This document shows positions 1 through 12,868 of a stretch of 64,000 nucleotides of DNA, piece after piece; position 1 is the first letter of the stretch; every line of letters starts with the position of its first letter. The notes beneath the pieces were generated by a model. The model was not told the origin of the DNA, did no database searches, and worked only from the letters and a program-made list of their open reading frames with translations. Origin of the DNA: Dermatophagoides farinae. Taxonomy: Eukaryota; Arthropoda; Arachnida; Sarcoptiformes; Pyroglyphidae. Both the position numbers and the translations under genes were made by a program. Location: assembly GCF_024713945.1 (NCBI RefSeq), contig NC_134678.1:3348001-3412000 (forward strand). The letters run 5' to 3'.

Positions 1-710
1 TTTTTGACAATGAAAATTTAATGCTACATAGCACGGCCATGATTCCGAAAAACCGAAAATTGCATTCAATTACATTGTTGATCTTGTGACAAATTGTGTC
101 ATTTGTTGTTCGTTGTTGTTGTTGTCGTTGTTGTAAACCACACGCACATACTTCAAAGTTTTGAATCAAATAATAACCACTTGTTGATCAATTCATTTTG
201 ATATTATTATGTCTTGGTTTTCCCTTTCTTTTTTCTTGATTTTTTTTTTGTTTTGGTTCATCTCTTTCTCATTGTTTTTTTTCTGACTATGCTACGGAAA
301 CATCTTAACAAAAAAAAAATTATAGATTTGAATCTGAGAAAATTAAATCGAAAGCGAATGTCATTCTGTTAACAACGACAATTTTTGTCAGACAGTTTGT
401 GTGAGAAAGATAAAAAATGAATTTTGAATGAATGAGAGAATAAAAAAAACCACAAAAACAATTTTTTCCAATCATTATTTCTTGGTTGAATTGTAAAAAA
501 CCATTATCATTCCACACCAATAAGATGGTTGATTGTTGTTGTTATATTCTACATTATTCAATACCAAATGATGATGAAAATCATTATTATTATTATTATT
601 TGAAAATTCTTTTTTCTCTGGCAAACCAAATAATTGTATTTTTCTCAATTGGCCTTACGAAATTGATCTGCTTTGTAGCATTGTGTGTACAACAACACAA
701 CACAATAACA

Positions 711-752
711 ATGATGATGATGATGATGATTTGATGGTGGTGGTGGTGGTGG
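711..752. repeat. (ATG)n then (TGG)n microsatellite
   Basis: Seven ATG units run into a TGG run. This compound trinucleotide microsatellite is typical of the many (ATG/CAT)n arrays in this window. Confidence 0.9.
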
Positions 753-1057
753 ACCCAGCAAACCATTACTTTGGTTTGGTTGACTAGTTTAAGCCAAACT
801 ATATTATTATCATTTCAAAAAAAAATTCTCATTCGATTGATGATAATAATAATAATGATGATGATGATGATGGCTAGAAATTTGGTTAGTCTAGTTTTTT
901 TTGTTCCATCATCATCATCATACAGGTTGTTGTTGCGTGTCTGAGGTAACCATTCACTATCATTATCATCATCATCATACGTACATATCTTTATAGTTGC
1001 TTGTTCTTGGCCCCGACTTGAAGAATTTCTATGAAAATTTTAAAAAATCCAATCTTC

Positions 1058-1083
1058 GATGATGATGATGATGATGATGATGA
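1058..1083. repeat. (GAT)n microsatellite
   Basis: A run of more than eight GAT units. The same motif recurs at many places, both between genes and inside exons, where it encodes Asp. Confidence 0.9.
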
Positions 1084-1980
1084 TCATTAAGTTCAATTAC
1101 AATTTTTTTTTATAGAAATCCATTCAACCGAATATTACATTATTCTTTTTCGTTTTTTTTTTTTTTGGTTTTTTATTTTCTATCCTTGTGTCTCTGTTAT
1201 GTTTTTTTGCAATGATTTCTATTCCCTCTCAACTATTATTTGCTATTGTTGTTAGATTTTGAATCTGATAACTACAACAACAACTATTTGATGATGAACA
1301 TACAAAACGTTGAACAATTGTGTGTTCTATGTTGTTGTTTTTTTTCTTGTCCTGTGAATTCATTGTTGTAATTTATTTTTTAACAATTGTTTGATGTGAA
1401 ATGATAAATAAAAATTTTTTTTATCGTAATGATGATGGCACGCAACAAGTTAATCACATATGATCATTGTTATTATGATGGTGGTGGTGGCTCCAATGAA
1501 AATGATGATGATGATGATGATGATGACGTTCATTATTCATTTGAACATCCTTTGGATATATTTTCATCGGATAATAAAAATTTTCTATATTGAAATTGCA
1601 ATTCATTTTGATTTTGTTTGTTCAAGAATTCTTTATTTGTTTTTTTTTTCTTTCACAATCGGTTGCCAATTTTCTTTTCATTTAAAAAAAACAAAATTAT
1701 TATCTGAAAAAAACAATAATCACGTCTAATTGTTAAAATTTTGAATTGAATAAAAATCCAAATTAAAGTTAGTTACTTTCATCATCAACAAGATGATGAT
1801 GTTTTGATCATCGACTGAAATGTTTGTGTATCATTTCAATTATTTTCGGTTAGATTTTTTTTTTTTTTTTTTTTGAAAAAAAACATGATTCTATGTTTTT
1901 TTTCTATCCTGGTCACGCTTGTCGTGTTTCATATAAACATCTGAAGACAAATGATTCTTTGATGATGATTGGTTGGTTGG

Positions 1981-2016
1981 TTGTGTTGCGTTGTGTTGTG
2001 TTGTGTTGTGTTGTGT
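1981..2016. repeat. (TTGTG)n pentanucleotide array
   Basis: About seven imperfect copies of TTGTG in tandem, preceded by TTGG repeats. It is the clearest pentanucleotide array in the window. Confidence 0.85.
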
Positions 2017-3173
2017 TTCATCCATCATACACTTATTTTCCTTTTATCTTTAGTGCTTTCTTCGTAGTTGCACTTTGACCTGAATGGCTAATATTAATTA
2101 CCTTTACATTTAATGAATGATTATCTAATTAGAAGTATAGGTAAGAATCATTTGTGTGTGTGTGTGTGAGTGTGTGTATGTAGTAGGTAGGTAGATAATG
2201 GCCATATCAAATGAAAAAGAACTAGTTGTCCATTCATTTCGATATTTTTTGTTTTGTTTTTGTTTTATAATGTTGATGATGATGATGATGATTATTATTA
2301 CTCATCACATTTTTAAATCTTATTTATTTCTTTTTACATTTTACATTTCAATGATTGAATTGAAAATGAAAAAAAATATTGTCTAAATTAATTATTTCAT
2401 TTAAAGAGACAAAATGATGATGACAATCCATCCAACCAATCACACAGTTGATTGTAATTGAATTTTGTCATTTTGAAATAGTCGTTTCATTTTTTACGTT
2501 ATTCATATCCATTATGATGATGACGATGATGATGATGACTAGACTGAGACGGCGACGACTATGTCGATGTCGAGGAAGACGACGACGACGACTATCATCA
2601 TCGTCATCAAAGTTTTTCCTATTCGGACTTGTACAACAATCTTATCATTCAGACATAGTATATAGTATATGTGTGTTCAGCTATCATTTTCTTTTTCAAG
2701 ATTCAAAAGATTTTTTTTCAAAATTTTTCACTGCTCTCAATCTATTTATTCAATCCATCTTTGTTGTTTATTTTCATTTCATATAATTACCCATAATAAG
2801 CAAGCACAGAACCGAACCGAACATACATCATATTGAATATACTTTTTTTTCGAAATCTATGGTCATCTACCATCTATCCTACATACATATTCTGTTTAGA
2901 AAAAAAACCTGCCATGTCTTGTCCGACGATCGTGTATATTTGTTGGCCAAATATATGGTCAAGAGATAGAGAAGGTTTCGTTTTTTGTTGTTGTTGTCGT
3001 AAATTACACAGTACTCAATATTTTCTTCTTCTTGACCCTCATCATCATCATCATCATCATCTTCTTCATTGCCTTGGTTTTTCACTATTCACTTTTGCTT
3101 ATGATCTTTTGGCGAAATTACTTTTAGAGAAACGAATATGCTGCATGCCATGTCAGATAGCAAAGTTTTAACT

Positions 3174-3206
3174 GGCGACTTGACCGTCAGTCGACGGTCC
3201 CGTCTG
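3174..3206 (+). promoter_or_regulatory. GC-rich palindromic patch with Mad/Medea-like boxes
   Basis: In very AT-rich DNA this patch holds GGCGAC (3174-3179), a 7-bp inverted repeat GACCGTC/GACGGTC with a 4-nt loop (3182-3199), and GTCGAC followed six bases later by GTCTG (3202-3206). Known BMP silencer elements in flies have the form GNCGNC, five bases, GTCTG, so this is a near match with one extra spacer base. It lies about 0.9 kb upstream of the first visible BAMBI exon, and BAMBI is a BMP target in vertebrates. The regulatory role is inference. Confidence 0.25.
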
Positions 3207-4122
3207 TTTTGATTTGATCGGTTCAATTCACTTTGCACGACAACAACGATATTTTTCGAAACCAACCACCACACCAAAGATTTATCTGATATTTCCTATC
3301 TAGATTTTTTTTTCTGTTTTAGCGTGTGTGTGTATTAGATTACTTTGTTTTTGTATGTTTAGAATGCTGTTTTTAGTCGAGTGGTTGAAACTAAAGAAAC
3401 TATTGAAAATATTTACTTGTACTAAAAGAAGAAGAATGGAAAAACAAACATACAAGATTGGCTAATTGAGATGGGCTTTGTATGTATGTATGTATGGTAT
3501 GTAGATCGTAGTACTGAACTTGAATTGAAAACTGAATTTAATTCCTATCTAAAACCGTTCCGAATGGCTGGCTTGCTTAATATACGTAGTCGAAAAATTT
3601 TATTTTACTTTTTGATAACAAACGACAACGATGATTGTCTATTCGACAATTTTTCAAGATAAAATATCAGTCACTACTACTCATTCAATCAGTCAAATAC
3701 CTTTTATCATTAAGTCTATAGACAGAAAAAAAAATGATTGTTGATAATGGATTATCGTCGGCATCATTGTCGTGATTGGATTTTTTTTTGTATGAAAATG
3801 GATTGAATGTAGAAAAAAAATGGGATTTATCATTATGTTACATCCGCGTATTTTGATCAATGAATGAAAATGTCTGAGTAAATAGAAAAATTGTCATCAC
3901 AAAGAGAACATAATTGATGTGAGAACAAATTGCTTATTATGAAATTGAATAGCCGGAAATGTAAACATAGTAAAAATATTTTATATATTTAGAAATTATA
4001 TAAACTTGTAATTCATTCATTATTTTATTAATTACAATTGAATTTTATCTAATTTTATTTTCGTTTGTTTTCTTTTTTTTTTATTGTTGTTGTTATCAAT
4101 TGAATAAATAAATAAATAATAG

Positions 4123-5246
4123 GTGACATACATTGTTATTGTAATCAACCAGTATGTGTACGTACCGGTTATATGTGCAAATCAAAAGGCCAACAAGCCG
4201 GCTGTTTTGTTGAACATTCGGGTTTCGGTAATATGGATCGTTCAAGTGATATATCTCGTCATGGATGTATTGAAATGTTACCAAATGATCAACGTGTTTC
4301 ATGTCTAGAATTAGCATTGGCCATACGTTCATCTCATCATCATTCCATATCAAATCATCATAGAAATCATCATCATATTCATATACATCGACAGCAACAG
4401 CCAAATAATCATCAAATTAGTTCAAATTTTCGTCGTACACATAATAAAACAATTACTTGTTGTCTTGACGATATGTGTAATTATGTTAAAACTATTATAG
4501 ATGATTCAAATGATTCTGATTTCGAACATTCGAATCAACAACAACGACCTCCAATAATATCATCATCGAATGATCATCATTTTGATTCATTAGGTAAACA
4601 ACTTCAAGAAAGTTATGGTAATTGAAATCATGATTGTTTTTTTGTTAAAATTGTTTTTAATGAATCCTTTTTGATTACAGGTTCCATGCAAGGATATAGT
4701 TTGATAGTAATCCTTATATTCATCATGACACCATTAGTGTTATTGGTCATCTTTATCTACTGTGTCATATGGTATATTCGTAAAGATGATCAGAAGAAAA
4801 AATTTACAAAACAACCACGCAGTAATTCCATTGATCATCATCACCATAAACAACAAAAACATAATCATAATGTTAATAAATTTTCAATCAAATCAAAAAT
4901 ACATCCAAATAACAACAAATCTAAACATGGATTATTATTAAATGTTAAAGTTGATGTTAATAATTATCCATTTGCTGGTGGTGAAAATGGTGGCAACCAG
5001 CCTTCATTATTCACTCAATTAGACGATACAGAAACATTCCATTATCATGAATCATTGCCCAATATAATCAGTGGACATAATTTGCCTGCAATGGCACCAT
5101 CAAAAGATTATACAATAGAATTCGATAAACAACATCCAAATGAAACAACTTTTTTAGCTATGTCTGGATTATCGGATAAAAATAGAATTGAAAATAAAAA
5201 TACGATTTACATGTCACCACCAACACCAACTACCATCTATTCATAA
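4123..5246 (+). CDS. BAMBI: BAMBI-like BMP/activin pseudoreceptor (5' partial)
   Basis: Two exons are visible, 4123-4617 and 4681-5246, joined by a 63-nt GT..AG intron; the junction codon reads Gly. The ectodomain has ten cysteines in type-I TGF-beta-receptor spacing: C-Y-C, P-V-C, the diagnostic TGYMCKS, then GC, GC, SC, the CC pair and MCNY. This matches vertebrate BAMBI closely. A His/Gln/Asn-rich insertion separates the seventh cysteine from the CC pair. The second exon begins with a roughly 25-residue transmembrane helix (about 4690-4780), followed by a basic, His-rich cytoplasmic tail with no kinase domain, as expected of a decoy receptor that dampens BMP/activin signalling. The exon starts with two bases of a codon after an AATAATAG acceptor, so the signal-peptide exon lies upstream and was not found. 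The cytoplasmic tail is not recognisably conserved. Confidence 0.85.
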
Positions 5247-5485
5247 TCATACAAAATTTTCATCAAATACTTCGACAATCGATTCTAATCATTTGGATCT
5301 GATTTCCGAAACATTGTCGATGGCACATTCAAATAGAACGTTTATTGAATGAAAAAAGAAAATGCTATAAAATTTTTATTGTTTTTTCTATGTAAATATT
5401 TTTTTTGTTCATATTCTCATTCTGTAAATAATAACTAAATAATTATATATTTTATACAATTTGTAATTTTAAAAAAAGTGATAAA

Positions 5486-5491
5486 AATAAA
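5486..5491 (+). terminator. Polyadenylation signal of BAMBI
   Basis: AATAAA 240 bp after the BAMBI stop and followed by A-rich DNA. The whole 5247-5665 gap is AT-rich 3' flank shared with the convergent mTERF gene; nothing else is seen in it. Confidence 0.5.
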
Positions 5492-5665
5492 TTCAAAAAA
5501 AAAATTTTTTTTAACCAAAAAAAAAAAAAAAAAAATTTACATTACATTGACATTAAATTTGGAAATGAAATATTTTGTAAAATTTTCGTTGCAGGTCTCG
5601 TAGTTTGAAGATGTTCAACAAGATTCTGTAAGAACATTTCTTTCTTCAAGTTGGATGATGATGAT

Positions 5666-7240
5666 TTATCCAATTCGATTACAAAGATAAAAATAGGCAT
5701 TTTTAACTAATTTATAATCAAACAATATCAGATAAACGAATTGAATGATCAGATCTTTATCGAAATTCATTGAAATTAAAAATTCGATTATACGATTAGC
5801 ATTTATATTGGAATATTTTTCTGTATTCACATTCGATATAACATAAAGACGGCTTTTAATTTGATTATAATCTAAACCGAAACGTGTTTCGAGAAAAAAT
5901 CTAACTCTTAATTCCGGATCATTAGTCAGATCGAGCAACATATTTTTGAATTCCAAATCGGTTGCTATGAAAAATGATAATGGCACTTGATTGAGTGGAA
6001 TTTCTTCTTGTTTTAGCTTTTTAATTCTATCCAAACATTTCTGGTAATTTAATGCTAAAAAATCTGGACCAAACATTTTTAATTTTAGTTGTTTAATATC
6101 ATTGTTTGATTCAATTGCATCAAATGTAGATAGCAATTGATCCGTATCCATTGAAAGTAATTCAATTGATCGGCTAAAAAATTGTCCATCACATTTGTGT
6201 TTGATGAGCTGATAGTTTTTTATAATTTGTTTGAAATTTAATTTCAATATTTCGGGCATAATGATTAAGTTTTCAAAGAGATGATCGCCAACAATCGGTC
6301 TTAGCTTTGTCGATATGAGCGATAGATTTTCCGGATTTGTCATAAGAAATAGTCCATCATGAATTATCTTATTATGTGAATAATTAAAATCATTCTGCAA
6401 TAATGTTACATTCATTTTTAAAGTTGTCAGATTTATTTCATTCAATAATCGAGAATTTCTTCGACATAGATGTACGGCACGATTGAACGAAATCTTCAAA
6501 CAATTGGATAGATAACATGCTGCACAATAAATACGTATATCATGTATGGAAATTTGATCCAATCGATTTCCATAGATATTTTCGATATGCACAATTAAAT
6601 TTGTTTTTGCATCACCATAAATCTCAAGATGTTTACATATTGTTTCGAAACAATTTTGTTCCATCGGATAATTTAAATGTTTTCGTAGTTGTGAAAGATT
6701 AAGTTTAAGGATCTCTGCAGTCAAACCGATCATTGGTATCTGAATCGAACGAAATCCAATTTCTTTCAACAATAGTGTACTATGGATGAAACATGGAAAA
6801 ATTAAATCAAAATCAAACATAATAGTCAATAAAACCGATTACCGATTATATAATTGTTGAAATGGCATTAAAAATGGTTTCGGATTATTTTGGATTTCTT
6901 CGGCGGTAAAAAATAATTTTAGAAATTTACAAAGATGAATAATCGATTCGTTGGTCGGATAATGTTTTCGTATCAAATCATCGTTGAGAAAGTAAATTTT
7001 CTTTGCATCACGTTTATCCATTCGAAATTCATGTGAAACATATTGTTCGAAAAAAATTTCATCGATCCGCTCATCATTATCATTGAACAATGTGGTCGTC
7101 GTATTTGTTCGGTGAATATCCAAAACATTATTATCAAATTCAGGTTTTAAACAAGTTGAATATGTAGTTGTTTTTAGTGAGATTCGAGCGTTGAGAAAAT
7201 GATTTTTAAGAAAACATTTTGCCAATCTCATTGAATTCAT
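5666..7240 (-). CDS. mTERF-family mitochondrial transcription factor
   Basis: Two exons, 7240-6843 and 6779-5666, flank a 63-nt intron whose removal joins CG to T (Arg) in frame. The predicted protein is 503 aa. The N terminus (MNSMRLAKCFLKNHFL) is basic and hydrophobic with few acidic residues, as in a mitochondrial presequence. From about residue 150 the protein consists of repeated two- to three-helix units of 30-35 residues with the recurrent pattern of Leu and Pro seen in mTERF modules, for example the IMPEILKLNFKQI and LNLSQLRKHLNYP stretches. mTERF proteins wrap mtDNA or rRNA and control mitochondrial transcription termination or ribosome assembly. Length and divergence fit the arthropod mTTF/mTERF5 group, but the subgroup is not certain. 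It is transcribed divergently from NSUN5. Confidence 0.65.
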
Positions 7241-7432
7241 TTTGAATTTTTATGATCAAATTGGAAATTCATGAATTCAGAGATTCAGATTCTTTATAGC
7301 AGCATGTGATTCAAGTTTACGTTATCGGTGAATGGAATTTTGTTGGATACCCACGTGTTTTGAATCTGAATTTTGTTTACAAAATTTTTTGTTGATTTTA
7401 AACTTAAAAATTAGTAAAATTTTATTTGCAAA
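7241..7432. promoter_or_regulatory. Shared divergent promoter, mTERF / NSUN5
   Basis: Only 192 bp separate the two start codons, which face away from each other, so both promoters and 5' UTRs must lie here. No TATA box stands out against the AT background. Confidence 0.6.
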
Positions 7433-9153
7433 ATGTCACCGATCATGGCATCGAAAAATAACCGGAACAAAAAAAACGTTCGACCAGATCCGAAGCGAAT
7501 TAAACGACAAAAATTACATAAAGCTTATTATTCGGCTGCAAATGTTTTATGGCAATTAAATGAAAAATCTGGCTCATTGAATAGTCTGATGAATCGTTTC
7601 ACTGGTGATAAAGTAATGTTAATTATATCATTGAATGTAAAATAAAAATTCAATTAATTTTGATTTCAAATAATATTTTAATAGTGTATTAAAATGATTT
7701 ATGCATTAGCGGTTAAAGTGTTGAAAAATCGTGATATAATCGAACAGATTAAAACGAAACTACCGGATTTCGATACCAACACATTAAATTCATATCTAAT
7801 CGAAATTCTTATTGCTGAACTTTTGTTTGGTGAAAAAAGCTTTTTAAAATATAGAAGAAAAGATGAGGTACAATATGTGATTGAAAATCAACAGAAAATC
7901 ACTGATCATTATGCTAACGGTTAGTTCTTTTTTTTGCCAATTAAAACAACATTTCTCATTTCATTTTGAACAGTCAAAAACAGTGCAAAAGACAATGTTT
8001 CAATCGATCGGAAAAATCCATGGATACGATATATTCGAATTAATTATCTAAAAAATTCCAAATCTGAATTGATGGAAAAATTAAAAAAACTTGGATTCAT
8101 ACATAAAGCTTATAATAATAATGGTGAAAAAATTTCATTCGATCAATTCAAAGCACTGGCATCATCATTGAATAACGATGAATTCATTTTCGATTATCAT
8201 TTTGATGATGTATTTGTATTCAATGATGAATCGACGAAAAAATTGATAGAATTGTATGAAAATGGTTCGATTGCAATGCAAGATAAGGTATGTATGGTAG
8301 TCAGATGAATTTCTGATTTTTAGTAATCATTGTCTTTATATTCATTTAGTCCAGTCTTCTGGCAATTGAAGCCATGAAACTCGAAGTAAATATGATTATT
8401 ATGGATGCTTGTGCAGCACCTGGAATGAAAACGGCGGCAATTGCTTCACGTTTGAATAATAAATGTACCATTTATGCTAATGATAAAGATAAAAAACGTT
8501 TCAATGATATGAAAATTTTACTTAGCCGTAATGGGGTTAAATTCAAATCACTAACACAGGAATTCACTCAGATTGATCCGATAAAATATCCTGATCTCGA
8601 TATTCTATTACTTGATCCATCATGTTCTGGTAGCGGTATAAACCGAAGACTAGAATATAATAATCTATCCATAGACAATCAATACCATAACGATAATGTA
8701 ACAAAACGTTGTGAAAATTTAGCAAAATTTCAACTAGCTATACTCCAATCCGCTTTATCATTCAATGCTAAACGTATTGTTTATTGTACCTGTTCAAAAT
8801 ATCAAATTGAAAATGAAAATGTAATTCATCAATTGTTCGAATTGAATCCAGATATAAATTATGAAATTATTGATCCAATGCCTGAATGGCCTTACAGAGG
8901 ACAAGGTGATTATCCCTTTTCATCATTATGTTTGCGTGCTGATTATGAAAATACAATGACAAATGGATTTTTCTGTTGCGTTCTACAACGTAAACATCTT
9001 GAATCACATGATGTTGATAATGATGGAAAAATTGAAAGTGATAATAAAAACAACAACAATGATGACGAAACAGAATCGAAAACGCCTAAGAAAAATAAGA
9101 AATCTAGGAAATCATCAATAGCAGCAAATTTCATAATCACTAAATATATGTAA
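7433..9153 (+). CDS. NSUN5: NSUN5, 28S/25S rRNA cytosine-C5 methyltransferase
   Basis: Four exons (7433-7612, 7685-7919, 7974-8287, 8350-9153) join in phase to give 510 aa. The SAM-binding motif DACAAPGMKT, the DPSCSGSG loop and the TCS motif with the second cysteine characterise NOL1/NOP2/Sun RNA m5C methyltransferases. The SCSGSG form (rather than PCSGTG) and the N-terminal LYA-like and ELLFG-like blocks point to NSUN5, which methylates a single cytosine of large-subunit rRNA in the nucleolus. The C terminus ends in a Lys/Asn/Asp-rich tail typical of nucleolar proteins. Introns are 54-72 nt. The start is the first Met of the open frame and agrees with the basic N terminus usual in the family. 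A polyadenylation signal AATAAA lies at 9219-9224. Confidence 0.9.
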
Positions 9154-9224
9154 ATGAAATTCATATATTTTTTTTAACAATTCTATTACCACCGGAAATG
9201 AACATTTAAAAGTGAAAAAATAAA

Positions 9225-12200
9225 AATATCCTTTTTTACTCCCTTGTTTATTCATTGATCAATCACAGTTATAGCTATTTTTGTGAGTAACTTTGTTACT
9301 TGATTGATTTAAAATTCTCTAATCATAGACAGAGAAAGAGAGAGAGAGAAAAAAAAAACAAGTCGATTATGTTTTCTTATTGCAAATATTTTGATCCGAT
9401 TTCGATTTCACTAGCTGCTGCCATAATGTTGAACGACAGGTTTGAATAATTTACATACAAAAATATAAATTTTTCTTAGTCTTCGTTTTTTCAAAAAAAA
9501 GAGGACCTGATTTATATACTCATTATAATAATGACGATGATGATGATGATGATAAGAAAATCTTTACGAATTTCGTATGAAATTTTGTTTCCAAAAATAA
9601 TCAACAGTATATGATGTTTTGCAAATATTCGTTAAATGTTGTTTGTATAAAACATTACACATATGGAATATCATTGTCATATTGTCAATCGAAATTCTCT
9701 TTGATGATGATGATGATGATGATAACTTGTGTCGTCGAAAGTTTTCATCCTTCTTTTTTATGAACAGAAGCAGCAGCGGCGTGTAGTAGCAGTAGTATTA
9801 GAAAAAAAATTCGAAATTCTATGATCCAAGGATTCTGGACTAAGTTAAGAAATTTAAAACCAGATTTTTTCCTTTATTTAAAATTCGTGATCGAATTCAA
9901 ATGTCGAACGAAAAAAAAAACAGTAAAAGTATTTGAAAAATACAAGACAAGGATAATGGATAATAAGAATTTCTTTTGGTTGTTGTCATTAGAGTTGTTT
10001 TTTTTTATTACCCAAGTGATATTTGAGAATAAAATTCTTTTGAATAAATAGGTGCCTCGTTGAAAATAAAAAAAAAATTGTGACAAAGCATAGTGGTGGT
10101 GTGAAACTTGAAAACTTCGATTCGCATATGGCATACATTTACATTTTAAATTTTACACAATGAACAATCGTACTGCTATAAAGAGAGAAATATTATCAAT
10201 TTGCAAATGAATAAATGATTTTCAATTTTCTTTCACTTTAATGTTGATGCCTGTGACGACCTGTTGAATCTTTGCATTTTGATTAGTGGTGATGACCCCA
10301 TTGTGACAAATTGATGACTTTTTTTTCTGGAACGACAATATTTTGTTTCGAAACACAATTGAAAATTTAATCACCTTGTTTGTTGGCATCCATGTGTACG
10401 TATTTGTTCTTTCATTTTTTTTTTTTTTTTTTTTTTGAAAAAAAATATTATCATCATCATTGCCGTTGTTCAGTGTAATATGATTTGATTCTATGGATGC
10501 AAAGCAAATACATTCTATTAATAATGATATGATAATAATAAAAAAAAATCAACATACATACGAAACCGGGTGACAGTTTTTTTTCATTCGATTCTTTGTA
10601 CACTTACAATTCTCTTGAAGGAAAAAAATAAAAACGATGACGACAATGATGGTGATGATGAAGGTGGTGGTATTTTAATTCAAATAAAAATATTATTTTT
10701 TTTAACTTAACCAAAAAAAAAAAAAAACAAAAAGAAAAACTAAAAAAAAATTGTCATGACAGATATTTTCTCATTTTTTTTCCATTTTGAATTTGTGATA
10801 TACCATCAACGTACGAATAGCTTGTCTGTGTTGGAATGAAACAAAAAAAATTCTTGCTTGTTTCTTGTTTGTTGTGTTGTGGATGTAGATTGTGACAAAC
10901 ACATTTGTGATTTTGTGTTTATATTCGAATGATAATACTGTAATTTTGCAACGATACGATCACATCTTTAATTCGGGTGATTATTGTGAGTAAAAAAAAT
11001 GTTTTGTTTCTATATCATTTATTTCGTTTATGACATTTCCGTTGGTAAAAAAAAATCCAATCCCAATAAATCAATTGATTGGTAATGAAATCCATGATTT
11101 ATTTTTTTTTTCTTTGCTTTTTCTATATTCACATTTTTCAATGTCAGAATTTTTTTTTCTATTAATGTTTACGATTTGAATTTTCCGCGAAATTTTGTTT
11201 TTGGTTTGATTGATTTATTAGACTAATTTTTTTTCTATTCCGATGACAAGTGTTGGGTGTGTCAACACAATTGTTTTAATTAAAAGAAAACAATAAAAAA
11301 AATCAATTAATGTTTATTAATTAATTTTTTTTATCCATCATAGATTTTGTCAAAATTGAAAAAACGATCCAGATCCATCGATAGTTTTACTATCGCTGTA
11401 ATGCGACAAATCATCAATCTCATTGCCATCATCATCAATAGGAAATAGAAGAAAGAAGGTAGTTGGTTTTTGAAAATTGGCCGAATGTTGTCGTTTTTGT
11501 TGTGTGAAGAATAAAAATATAGCCAAAAATAGTAAACTTTTTTCCCATCTTTTAATTGAAAATTCTCGTTTTTGCTCAAATTACAGTCATAAGATTAATA
11601 GATTGGAACCGAAATCCAACAACAAATTTCAATGGAAAAAAAATTCACTTTTCTCTTTTAATGTTCCACATTTGCAACCTATTCTTAATATATTCTTATT
11701 TTTAAAAATGAAAATATTTTTCTTTATTTTATTCCATTTTAGTAATGTTTATTTGTGTGAATCGAATGATAAAAACTAAGAAGCAACAACAACAACAACA
11801 ACAACAACAGAAAAGAATATTCTGTTCGACCACACCACTGCCACCAACCACTACCACGACGATTATAATAAAGAATTCGAATGTAAAAAAAAATCAAACA
11901 TCGTTGTTGTGTGTTCTCATTGGCATACGACCAAATGTGAAATGTGAAATTTTTTGTTTTCTAAAGCATCAAATTCTCATCACCAGTTGAATTTCTTTGT
12001 AATGATAAGAATTACAAGTGCTACGTTCTATTTGTTTTGCTTAACCGCTGCTGCTGCTGATGCCGTTTTTCATCCTTCCATTCATACATCCACCACCAAC
12101 ATCATTGCAATCATTCGATGTAAATTCTTCTTGTTGATTCTTCAAGTCAATTTTGTGATCTTCTTTACAATTCGTTTAATGTTCGTTTTGTTGTTGTTGT

Positions 12201-12868
12201 TGTTTTTAATGTTTTTTTTCAAAAGTGTCGATCACACAAACACAATCTTCGTTGTAATTCATCGAGAGAATAGAGAAAAAAAAGAAAAGGGGAGACAAAA
12301 AAAAACAACAACGACATACAGGCCCAAAAAACTATTTTTAAACATCAGGTTCACCATTAATGCCAGTGTCTTTCTGAATCTATATTCTTATTATACGTTT
12401 TTGAGAAATTCTAGCACAAAATTCTAATTCATTTTTATATCATGATTATTCATCATTATTCAGTGTGAATGTAAAAAACTTTTTTGCTGCTTTATACACA
12501 GTAATGTGGCAATTTCAATAAACGAATTGTCGTCTTTATCCATCACCATATCATGCTGATCGTTGTCGTCATCATAATCATCAAATGACGAAGAAGACGA
12601 CGACATGACATACACATATTGAATAGATGAATAGATCTTCAAGCTTGATGTCCTCAAAATTATTTTTCATTCGTATTTCGTATTTTAACGAATTGCACTT
12701 TACAAAATATAATCCTGTTTGTTTTTTCTGTTGTTTATATTTCTTCTTTGCGCATTATAATCAACAACAACAACAACAACGATAATTAAAATTTACCTCA
12801 AGATACATTTGTGATTGAAAGATTTTTATTAAATCCAGAAGAATTATATCAATAGAAATATTGCCAAA
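9225..12868. other. Non-coding DNA between NSUN5 and thin
   Basis: No gene is supported. It contains (ATG)n runs near 9.54 and 9.70 kb, poly(T) at 10415-10436, a (CAA)n run near 11.79 kb that gives a spurious poly-Gln frame, and a CAACAA-rich stretch near 12.76 kb just upstream of thin. It probably holds the thin promoter and 5' UTR exons, which I cannot place. Confidence 0.6.
10415..10436. repeat. Poly(T) tract, 22 nt
   Basis: Uninterrupted thymidine run. Similar 21-24-nt tracts occur at 54010, 57370, 58512 and (as poly A) 62558. Confidence 0.9.

Larger units (their letters stand above)
1..4122. other. Repeat-rich DNA upstream of BAMBI; no gene supported
   Basis: I see no convincing coding exon here. 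The open frames are Met-, His- and Phe-rich translations of (ATG)n, (CAT)n and poly(T). The BAMBI signal-peptide exon should lie somewhere upstream of 4123, because the visible exon begins mid-codon (one base carried over), but no hydrophobic Met-initiated stretch followed by a phase-1 donor could be recognised. The stretch holds many short (ATG/CAT)n runs, a (TTGTG)n pentamer array near 2.0 kb, a (GT)n run near 2.16 kb, and a GC-rich palindromic patch near 3.18 kb. Confidence 0.6.

Noticed and set aside
486-3662. Several 60-110-codon plus-strand frames between 0.5 and 3.7 kb
   Set aside because: They are Met/Phe/His/Asp-rich translations of ATG/CAT repeats and poly(T), overlap frames on the other strand, and have no domain or plausible splice partners.
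11745-11990. Frame with a poly-Gln run near 11.8 kb
   Set aside because: The Gln run is just (CAA)n; the flanking sequence has no codon bias and no homology was recognised.
12460-12657. Minus-strand 65-codon frame upstream of thin
   Set aside because: Short, rich in Ser/Asp from TCG/ATC repeats, no partner exons, and it lies in probable thin 5' flank.
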